From contig NC_133294.1 of the NCBI RefSeq assembly GCF_005239225.2, positions 23,366,527 through 23,430,526 on the forward strand: 64,000 nt of DNA. The letters are read 5' to 3'. Below the pieces are notes generated by a model. The model was not told where the DNA came from. It did no database searches and saw nothing but the letters and a program-made list of their open reading frames with translations. Source of the stretch: Populus alba (Eukaryota; Streptophyta; Magnoliopsida; Malpighiales; Salicaceae). The position numbers and the translations under genes were made by a program. How positions within the stretch are numbered: position 1 is the stretch's first letter; every line of letters starts with the position of its first letter. Positions 56,117 through 64,000 of this stretch are shown in pieces.

Positions 56117-57247
56117 TCAAGCGTAATATTTCCTTACAGAATCAGAATTCACGGGCCTAACTAGATCTTCTCCATTCATTCTAGATAACAACAAAGCTCC
56201 TCCCGAGAATGCTTTCTTCACCACGTAAGGCCCCTTATAGTTAGGCGCCCATTTACTCTGATCTTCTCTAGGTAAAGGCAATATTTTCTTCAGTACAAGA
56301 TCTCCTTCGTGGAATCCTCGAGGTCGAACCTTCTTCTCATATGATTTAGCCATCCTTCTTTGGTAGAGTTGATGATGACAGATTGCGACTATCCTCTTTT
56401 CACTGATCAGATTCAGTTGTTCATATCTAACTTTTGCCCATTCTACCTCTTCCAGCTTAGAGTGTAACAACACTCTCAATGATGGGATTTCCACTTCTAA
56501 AGGCATCACCGCCTCCATTCCATATACCAACATGTACGGGGTGGCTCCTGTTGAGGTTTGAACTGCGGTGCAATATGCATGAAGGGCAAATGGCAACATC
56601 TCATGCCAATCCTTATAGGTGACTACCATCTTCTAAATAATCTTTTTGACATTCTTGTTAGCAGCTTATACCGCACCATTCATCTTTGGTCTATATGGCG
56701 AAGAATTGGAATGCTTGATTTTCCATTTAGTGCAGAGCTCTATTATCATCTTGCCGTTGAAATTCTGGGCATTATCAGTTATAATCTTTTCTGGTGGACC
56801 ATACCGACATATCAAATCTCTCTCAATAAATTTCTTCACCACTTTTTACGTCACATGAGCAAATGACCCGGCTTCTACCTATTTTGTGAAGTAGTCAATA
56901 GCCACGAGAATAAACCTATGACCATTGTTGGCTTTTGGGTTTACAGGTCCAATCACATCAATTCCCCACATCGCGAAGGGCCACGGAGATGTCAAGTTAA
57001 ACAGAGGAGCTGGAGGGACATTGATTTTGTCATTGTATACTTGGCACTTATGACATTTTCGAACATAGTCGATGCAATCTTTCTCTAATGTCATCCAGAA
57101 GTACCTGACTCTTTGTATCTTTCTAGCCATCACATGTCCACTAGCATGGGTTGAGCAAATCCCTTCATGGACTTCCCGTAAAGTGCTTTTTGCCTCGAAT
57201 TCATCCAAACATCTCAACAAAGTCCCGTCAGATGATTTCTTATACAA
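56117..57247 (-). pseudogene. Tat/Ogre-type integrase, frameshifted
   Basis: Minus strand. The zinc-binding segment (HEGICSTHASGHVMARKIQR, CHKCQVYND, about 57185-57030) and the first catalytic segment (MWGIDVIGPVNPKANNGHRF, from about 56977) are in the open frame 57247-56879. The central catalytic part (56866-56640) is degraded by stops. The C-terminal part resumes at 56629-56117 (WHEMLPFALHAYCTAVQTST, LVYGMEAVMPLEVEIPSLR, then GPYVVKKAFSGGALLL) with no chromodomain. The catalytic core is therefore not in one open frame. Confidence 0.87.
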
Positions 57248-57850
57248 AATCTCCCAACAAGATAAAAATCCATTACCAACCTCCTCAAGGTCTTCTTGTC
57301 GATTTTGGATGCCCCAATGGGATATGCCTGGTTTTGGATGAAATTCTTGATATCATAGTACCAAGGGTTTCCATCCACTTCTCTTTCGACTGAGCAGCAA
57401 TGAGCTGGGTTATTTTTGATATTGATATGTACCGGCTGTACCTTGTGCCCAAAGTCTATCTTGGCCATAGATGCTAGTGTGGCCAAAGCATCTGCAAACT
57501 GGTTTCCTTCCCTTCCCAGATGGGTGAACTCTATTTCCTCAAATTCTCTAGCCAATTTAGACAGGTATTCTTGGTAAGGCCTTAACTTCTCTTTTTTGGT
57601 TTGCCATTCTCCTTTTACTTGGCAAATGATCAGCATTGAGTCTCCATACACATCTATCTTTTTGATGTTCATCTCTAATGCAGCCTCTAAACCCAGAATG
57701 CAAGCTTCATACTCAGCCGTGTTGTTGGTGCACCCGAACTGCAGCTTAATTGAAACCGGATACTACTTCTTATCAGGAGAGATTATCACTTCACCCGCTC
57801 CGTTACCACATATATTTACAGCACCATCAAAATACATAACCCACCAATCT
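57214..57850 (-). pseudogene. Second RNase H (aRH) of Tat/Ogre-type element, one internal stop
   Basis: WWVMYFDGAVNICGNGAGEV (from about 57843) carries the first catalytic Asp. TAEYEACILGLEAAL follows with the Glu (about 57712-57674), then KKIDVYGDSMLIICQ with the second Asp, and finally GREGNQFADALATLA with the last Asp. A TAG at 57762-57760 splits the frame. An extra RNase H after the usual one marks the Tat lineage. Confidence 0.88.
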
Positions 57851-58410
57851 AATTTCTCTTCCTCGATTGCAAGCACATCTTCATCGGGAAAGTCAAAGTT
57901 TAACGACTCATAATCTTCCATAGCATGGTCAGCCAGGTGATCGGCAATAACACTCCCTTTCACGGCTTTCCTTGTCATATATACTATGTCATACTCAACC
58001 AAAAGAACTTGCCATCTTGCAATTCGGCTAGATAGATAAGGCTTTTCACAAATGTACCTCAAAGGATCTAATTTGGAAATTAACCATGTAGTGTGATACA
58101 ACATATACTGACATAATCTCTTTGTAGCCCATGTTAGTGCGCAACACAGTTTCTCAATCACAGTATACCTAGACTCACATTCCGTGAACTTCTTGCTTAG
58201 ATAATAAATAGCCCTTTCCTTCCTTCTGGTTTCATCATGTTGCCCAAGCACACATCCTATTGTTGTTTCGGTTACTGTTAGGTACAATATCAATGGCCTT
58301 TCTGGTACAGGAGGAACCAGTAGAGGTGGATTTAGCAAGTACTGCTTGATTTTCTCAAAAGCCTCATCACACTCTTCATTCCATATTCCAGGGTTCTTCT
58401 TCCTTAACAA
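57763..58410 (-). pseudogene. First (retroviral-type) RNase H of Tat/Ogre-type element
   Basis: LILYLTVTETTIGCVLGQHD (a degraded version of the usual L-x-VSxxAVGAVL segment, with the first Asp changed to Thr), IYYLSKKFTECESRYTVIEK, and a KGSVIADHLA end. In Tat elements this domain is often catalytically degenerate and the second RNase H is thought to take over. A frameshift separates it from RT (58430-58560). Confidence 0.8.
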
Positions 58411-58551
58411 ACGAAAGATCGGGTCACAAGTTGAGGTTAATTAGGATATAAACCGAGCGATGTAATTCAACCTTCCTAAGAAACCTCTCACCTGCTTCTC
58501 AGTCTTGGGGGGTGACATAGATTGAATAGCCTTTACTTTTTCAGGATCCAG

Positions 58552-59298
58552 TTATATTCCTTTGTCACTCACCATAAATCCCAACAACTTACTGGATTTC
58601 ACCCCGAATGAACACTTTGCTGGGTTAAGCCTCAACTTATATTTCCTTAGCCTTTCAAATAATTTCTTCAATATTTGGACATGATTCTCTCCCTCTTTAG
58701 ATTTAGCAATCATGTCATCCACATATACTTCAATCTCTTTGTGCATCATGTCGTGAAACAAAGTCACCATAGCCCTTTGGTAGGTGGCCCCAGCATTCTT
58801 TAAACCAAATGGCATGACTTTGTAGCAAAAGGTTCCCCATAGTGTTACAAAGGTTGTCTTCTCCTTATCCTCTTGCGCCATTTTTATCTGATTGTAGCCT
58901 GAAAACCCATCCATGAAGGAATATGTGGAGCTGCATGCTGCATTATCAACTAATATATCTATGTGTGGTAAAGGGAAATTATCTTTAGGGCTAGCCCGGT
59001 TTAAGTCCCTAAAGTCCACACAAACTCTGATTTTACCTTCCTTTTTGGGTACCACCACTATGTTTGGCACCCATTGTGGATACTTGACTATTTTCAAAAA
59101 ACCAGCGTTCCATTGTTTTTCAATTTCTGCCTTTACTTTGATTAAGATCTCCGGATGAGTTCTCCTTAACTTCTGCTTAATCAGCTTGCATCCTTCCACC
59201 AGTGGTATCCTATGTACTACAATGTCCGTATCCAAACCAGGCATATCCTCGTAGGACCAGGGAAAGACATCTATATAATCTTGGAGCAGTGCGATCAA
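58552..59298 (-). pseudogene. Tat/Ogre-type reverse transcriptase
   Basis: Open for 248 codons. YEDMPGLDTDIVVHRIPL precedes the RT, then CVDFRDLNRASPKDNFPLPH, FMDGFSGYNQIKMA, MPFGLKNAGATYQRAM, the catalytic box VYVDDMIAKS and LRLNPAKCSFGV. All core RT motifs are present. It loses frame near 58550, before the thumb and RNase H. On its own this segment looks intact. Confidence 0.9.
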
Positions 59299-60346
59299 CT
59301 CTTCCTTCGCTTTAGGGTGATCAAAGTCCCTATTTTCAGCTCTCGCTTGATTTCTTCATTGCCTATATTTATGGTTTCAAGTTCCTCTTTAGCGGGCCTC
59401 CAAGCCTGTTCGTGCTATTCTATTAATTTTGTGAATTCCTATATGTTTTTCTCCTTACATTCCTTATCTTCTACAACTACTATGTATTGTTTAAAGTTTG
59501 TTCATTCATTCTCAATGTAAAGTGCAGGTGCTGTTGTGGAGGATCCACTTTCAGGGTTCCTGAAAGCGGAAAGTGATGTGTAAATGCATAGTAAGACATC
59601 AAGATGAATTTTGAAAATGCATGATCTCATTAAAAGCAAAAGATTGGCTCAAAAACAAAATAAAATCCAATTGACATCTTGAGCTTCGATTGTCAATGAA
59701 TAAAAACAAAACAAAAAAAGGCAAACAACATAGATAAAATTATAATCCAACAATCATTGTTGATTACATTTTAAAAACCAATGGAGCTTCTTGGGTCTCC
59801 CAATTCTGGAACTTCTCTCCTTCGGCTAGCTTTCGAATAAAAGTCTTGACGGTAACTTTTTCCAAAGTGTGGATGGTTAATTGTGGCAGCTCTTCATCCC
59901 TTCTTTCGGATTCAATTTTCTCAGCAATGTACTTGACTTGGTTTTCCTCCAGAGTGTTTATGTTCATTGAAGAAAGCTTCTGAAGGAGGTTTCCATGTCC
60001 CATATCAGGTTGCATCACATATACGGCCTTTGGAAATGAAATCCTGATTGGAGGGATGGCCAAGCTTTCTTCTTCAGGCTTCCTTCCTTCAATCCTAGCC
60101 ATTCTTTTCTCCCTTCTTGCACCAGCAGCTCGCTTGTAATCCTCCCTCTTGGGCTTATATCCAAGCCCAAACCTCTGTTTTGTAGCTTTCAATTTGATTA
60201 TATCCATCCATTCAAGCCTTCTTTACTCAATGTCATATGGGAAAGGAATCTTGTTTTTCAAAAAGCTTTTAGCGGCCATTTTGGTGGCCTCTGAGATTTC
60301 TGGCTTCCTCACCACATGTTCTCGGGCACCCACTCGGTATTCATAA
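59299..60346 (-). pseudogene. Protease-RT linker with G-patch motif
   Basis: The open part at 60207-59764 holds QRFGLGYKPKREDYKRAAGA, a G-patch-like motif common in plant Tat elements between protease and RT, then a Glu/Lys-rich stretch. A TAA at about 60225, after the PFPYDIE segment, separates it from the protease frame. The part 59763-59299 is mostly degraded. The motif may bind RNA, or helicases, as in other G-patch proteins; that is known of the family, not shown here. Confidence 0.75.
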
Positions 60347-60893
60347 CCTCAAATGCATGAAGGTTTCCATCCTTACAATCTTCTACTTCAATGAATGGAA
60401 CCGCCACATTTCTTACCATTGATATAGTCTCCTCAGCCTTAACAGTAACTAGGACACCATTGGCAATGTACTTCAAACATTGATGTAGCGAGGAGGTGAC
60501 AGCTCCCGCGGAATGTATCCATGGCCTTCCTAACAACATGTTATAGGAAGGGTGGATATCCATCACTTGAAGGGTTACTAGAAAGACTTGTGGACCCATA
60601 GCTAGTTCGACCTCTATTGACCCTATCACTTGCCTTGGTGAGCCATCGTACGCTCTCACCATCATCACACTGGGTTGCATGTGTGAGGGATCTACCGACA
60701 TTTCATCCAGCATATGCCTTGGTAACACATTAAGGGCCGAGCCGTTATCGATGAGAACCTTACCGATGAGATAATCTTTGCATCGGACCATGACATACAA
60801 GGGCTTGTTATGTCCAGTTCCTTCAGCGTCAAGTTCATCTTCCATGAAATATAAGTAATTGGCAGCATGGATCCTCCCTACTAGATGCTCCAT
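60309..60893 (-). pseudogene. Tat/Ogre-type aspartic protease region
   Basis: Active-site region KVLIDNGSALNVLPRHMLDE (DNGSALN in place of DTGA, normal for Tat proteases), followed by SYNMLLGRPWIHSAGAVTSS. One open frame of 194 codons from 60893. It continues upstream (61370-60912) beyond a TAA. Confidence 0.87.
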
Positions 60894-60911
60894 AGTCTTT
60901 TGTTCAATATC

Positions 60912-62360
60912 TTAGGGTACGTAGGCCTCATTTAGTACTTTTTGCAAAGCATTACGATACGGCTCAGAGCTGAGTATTAATGACATGATGGAGATCTTGG
61001 CAGGGGTCTTCTTCAACTGATCCACTATATAGTACTCACTATGCTTCATCAATTTTAGGAACTCATTTGTTTCTTCCTCAGTCACAGGTTTATTCATCTC
61101 AAACTCTTTATCGAGGTCCAACACCTCCTTGCCCTTAGCCTTTCTTTGTTTCTCTAGTTCTTCAGGTGTGAAACAACGACCACTCCGAGTTAGCCAACTT
61201 ATCTCAGTTCGGAACAACGACAAAGGAGTTTCAATATTCGAGGTATAACCATAATCTCCAGGCATCACTCCATAGTCTACTTTGTTTGCATATGAGGGCT
61301 TAGTTAATACCAATTTTGAGAACCCATTAGCTGTTGATTGGATTCTACATTTCTCTCGATTCTCTATCACCTCTATCTCTTCATTGTCATTTACGGCCTC
61401 AATCCTTAACTATCCTAGAGTTAGCATTCTTGCAACCTTTTGATGAAATTCAATGCATTCATCAATGTGATGCCCTTTCTTTTTATGGAAGGGGCAAAAG
61501 TTACTTTCCCATTTATAGCATTCAGTTGATTTTTCCAAATGTCCAGACTGTACCAACATAAAGTATAGCTTTGTCATGGTCACTTTTAACACCTTCTCTT
61601 TGCTACCGATCTCCATAGTATTCACTCCACTACCACTAGCGACATGTTTGAGTAAAGGGTTTGAATTCATATTAGGCGAATCCTTGAAAGTGACCCATCC
61701 AACTTTGATCAGTTGCAACACCTTTCTTTTAAAAGCAAAGCAAGCCTCAATGCTATGACTCGAATGACCAGCATGGTATTCACAAGTCACCTCGGGGTTG
61801 TACCAGGTAGGGAAAGGTGGTTGCATAGGTGGTACGGGTAGGGGAGCTAGCCGCCCAATACTCAACAGCTTGGCATAGGGAGCTATCCGCCCAATACTCA
61901 ACAGCTTGGCATACAACTCTTTTAAGGTTATTGGTAAAGGTGGTAATTGTTCTTCCGATGATCGGTTGTCTCTACTTTGGTAATTGCTTTGGTTATTTGC
62001 TGGAAATTTTGTTTGATTGGGTTGGTTTGGGATGTAGGGTTTGGCAAAATTGATACTGGTGACTTGGTGGTAGGTGTTTGGTAGTTTTTGCTTCTCCTTT
62101 CTAGGTTATTCACCTCATTTTCTTTCTTTTTCCTAATGAAACCTCTCTTCTCTATATGTTCTGCAATTCTCCCTCTTTGGATTCCTTGTTCAATCCTCTC
62201 AGCAATCCGCACAACATCATAGATGATGGGTGAACTACCATCGCAGTTAACATCATGTTATGCTGAACTACCCATCAGGTGTTCATAGTATGGAGCCCTA
62301 AAAGTATTAGCAAACAGTGTCACCATCTCCGTCTCTATTAGTGGAGGTTGTACATTGATA
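60912..62360 (-). pseudogene. Tat/Ogre-type gag C-terminal region
   Basis: Three open pieces. 62212-61928 has a Lys/Arg-rich stretch. 61916-61410 has CEYHAGHSSHSIEACFAFKR and CPFHKKKGHHIDECIEFH, two CxxH-type zinc-binding segments typical of Tat gag. 61370-60912 has TRSGRCFTPEELEKQRKAKG and YYIVDQLKKTPAKISIMSLI, a usual sequence before the protease. A 30-bp duplication near 61830-61915 doubles KLLSIGR. Stops separate the pieces. Confidence 0.82.
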
Positions 62361-62362
62361 GC

Positions 62363-63040
62363 TTAGTCACGCCACCTTTGAGCATAAACCCTCACGGACT
62401 CTTGAGTTCCTTTCTCCATGGTAATCAGACTGATCCTATCAGGAGCAATCTCAAGATTAAACTTGTATTGCTTTAAGAAAGCATCTGCCAGGTCCGTCCC
62501 CTTCTTGATCCTAATGTTGTCTAGCCTCTTATACCAACTGAGGGCCAATCCTGTCAGGCTATCCTGGAAGAAGTAAATTAACATTTTATCATCATGGATA
62601 ACTTCTGCCATTTTGTTATAGTAGGAACGGAGATGGGTCTTTGGGCATTCCATCTCGGTATACTTAACAAACTCTGGCACTCTAAACTTCTTTGGAATAA
62701 CAATGTTAGGCACCAAACATACTTCAGCGGCCCTAATTGGGTCAAATAAATCATTTCCTTCAATTGCCCTTAGCCTCTCTTCTAGTGCAGTCCACTTATC
62801 ATACCCTTCATGATTAGAGAATTTGACGTCATATGGATCCTCGTTTGTTAAATCCATTATAATAGGGATTTGGATGGGCTGAGTGGGATTAGGATGCTGC
62901 TTATTTGGTGTATTTGCCCCCATGTTTATAGGTGCGACAGGAATTTGAGCTGTTGCTGGTGCTTCATCAGGTTGAGTAGACGTTCCCTCTCCATCTCTGG
63001 CTCTCAACATTTGCTCTAACATACTGGTTAGGTGCGCCAC
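62363..63040 (-). pseudogene. Tat/Ogre-type gag N-terminal and capsid region
   Basis: 225 codons from an ATG at 63040. A Pro/Thr/Gln-rich leader is followed by WTALEERLRAIEG, the VPEFVKYTEMECPKTHLRSY segment and a capsid-like end (LTGLALSWYKRLDNIRI, DLADAFLKQYKFNLEIAPDR). A TAG at the end of the piece (62365-62363) splits it from the rest, which continues in the same sense to 61400. Confidence 0.87.
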
Positions 63041-63417
63041 ATCATTTCAAACTCCTTCAAGTTCTCTTTGGTACTGAACTTCTGGTTGTGACCTTTCTTT
63101 ATTTTCCATTCTTTTTCTTTGTCGAGTGTTGTGGATTTTAGAAGGGGGACCTATGTTTCTTAATCTGCATATGCGTGCGTAGATGTATGAGAAAAATGCA
63201 TGATTGTGATAACAATGCTTTGTTCATTGGGTATGGATGCAACCTTCTTGTGAACGAATAATAGTCACATTGCTTTGATAGGAGTTCTGCCTTTCGAGTC
63301 ATTTGCTTGAATCATATTCACCAAGAGACAGATTTTGCATAAGAAGATGGGTCAACGCCCTTTTCATTAATGCTTGATAAATTTATTACATTTAGAAATA
63401 AAAAGAAATACAACATG
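63041..63417 (-). other. Spacer between ORF1 and gag of Tat/Ogre-type element
   Basis: No coding similarity. This position between ORF1 and gag is where the primary transcript of Ogre elements is spliced. I could not fix splice sites by eye. Confidence 0.5.
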
Positions 63418-63978
63418 TTAATCCCTTTCCTCCATAAACTCTTTAGCCAAAGGTAAGAAGGCAAAGCCGCGATTCTCAATCTTCCCTAGAAAGGCATTGG
63501 TTTTAGCTAGGCTTCGGCGATAGCAAATGATGTCTCCTCCCACATTCCGCGTATTGATTCTAATAATTCGAGCATGTGCAGCAGCTTCGTCCATTTGCTC
63601 ATCTGTCTTGGTCATCTTTTTTATGAGCAACATGTTGGTTCTGTTCAAAGCAGTGTTGTTGGCGTCGATTTGATCCTTGTGTCTTTCCATTGCTACTAGC
63701 TTCTCATCTAAATACTTCACCTTTTCACGCTCTTTGTCAAGTTTTATCCTCATAACTTTTATCTCATTCTTCTTAACCGCTAACTCTGCTTCAACATCCT
63801 CGAAACCTCTCCTTTTACTTTCTTTTGCAATCCCCATTGAACATTTTTCTAACTCCATATATTTCTTGTTCAAATTCTCATACTTCCCAATCCTATCCAT
63901 CAATTCGAACTGCACTTGCACAAATTTTTCTTGGTAATATTCTGCACTTCCTTGGCAATTGTTAAAGTCAATCTCCAT
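63418..63978 (-). CDS. ORF1 C-terminal coiled-coil region of Tat/Ogre-type element
   Basis: 186 codons open from the ATG at 63978 to TAA/TGA at about 63420. Rich in Lys, Glu and Leu with heptad-like spacing (EAELAVKKNEIKVMRIKLDK, YLDEKLVAMERH), so a coiled coil is likely. Ogre-like elements carry an ORF of unknown function before gag, and this matches in position and order. The frame probably begins upstream of the window edge. Identity as ORF1 is inferred from position. Confidence 0.6.
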   Translation of the reverse strand: MEIDFNNCQGSAEYYQEKFVQVQFELMDRIGKYENLNKKYMELEKCSMGIAKESKRRGFEDVEAELAVKKNEIKVMRIKLDKEREKVKYLDEKLVAMERHKDQIDANNTALNRTNMLLIKKMTKTDEQMDEAAAHARIIRINTRNVGGDIICYRRSLAKTNAFLGKIENRGFAFLPLAKEFMEERD

Positions 63979-64000
63979 CGCTTCAAGTTCAGAGCAACTT

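Larger units (their letters stand above)
49813..64000 (-). mobile_element. Tat/Ogre-type Ty3/gypsy retrotransposon, 3' 14 kb (5' end outside window)
   Basis: Order in its own direction: ORF1 coiled coil, gag, protease, G-patch-containing region, RT, RNase H, second RNase H, integrase, long tandem array, PPT, 3' LTR. The second RNase H and the tRNA-Arg-type relatives identify the Tat lineage; an ORF before gag is typical of Ogre-like members. The LTR edge at 49813 follows GTGTT (49808-49812), which should be the target duplication; the partner lies outside the window. The coding part has several stops and frameshifts. Confidence 0.9.

Noticed and set aside
56558..56866. Plus-strand 102-codon frame as a gene
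   Set aside because: It is the complement of the degraded integrase core of the Tat/Ogre-type element.

Overview
The window is nested plant repeat DNA with no ordinary single-copy host gene that I can recognise. The AT-rich composition, Athila- and Tat/Ogre-type Ty3/gypsy elements, a CACTA (En/Spm) transposon, a Ty1/copia remnant and a hAT-like MITE all point to a flowering plant, probably a eudicot. The species cannot be read from the sequence.

Layout. (1) <1-20091 is a decayed minus-strand CACTA transposon. It is split by a truncated minus-strand Athila-type element (A1, <1-6010), a solo LTR of the same family (6047-7864, target duplication ATTTC) and a non-coding Tat-type element (9477-16916, target duplication AGGTT). 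(2) 20203-20377 is a MITE-like element, and 20815-21560 is an unclassified LTR-like promoter region. (3) 21630-33523 is a complete plus-strand Athila-type element (A2): two 1747-bp LTRs, target duplication CAAAG, a tRNA-Asp primer binding site, gag-pol, then two extra genes. (4) 33697-36690 is a truncated Ty1/copia element, followed by a 72-bp tandem repeat and a Tat LTR fragment (37730-40200). (5) 40201 onward is a second, older Athila-type element on the minus strand (A3). It is broken by solo LTRs at 40912-43077 and 45283-47015 and, at 49813, by a large Tat/Ogre-type element that runs off the right edge.

The main discovery is the cargo of the Athila-type family. Where Athila elements usually have an env-like region, A2 carries an open 182-codon ORF with a basic stretch and a Cys cluster, resembling the nucleic-acid-binding proteins of plant flexiviruses. 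After it comes an open, intronless 217-codon LONELY GUY (LOG) gene. LOG enzymes release active cytokinin from cytokinin nucleotides, and the key Arg98, the PGGxGTxxE motif and Glu121 are all present. Each cargo ORF has its own TATA box and pyrimidine patch, and AATAAA signals lie between them. A3 holds decayed copies of both genes in the same order, so the cassette belongs to the family and is not a single accident. Below LOG lies a pair of related hairpins whose stems differ by compensatory changes.

The Tat/Ogre-type element (49813->64000, minus) reads, in its own direction, coiled-coil ORF1, gag, protease, G-patch region, RT, RNase H, second RNase H, integrase, a long higher-order tandem array, PPT and a 3.1-kb LTR. 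The non-coding element at 9477-16916 shares its PPT, LTR start and the order of its 3' repeat blocks, and looks like a non-autonomous relative.
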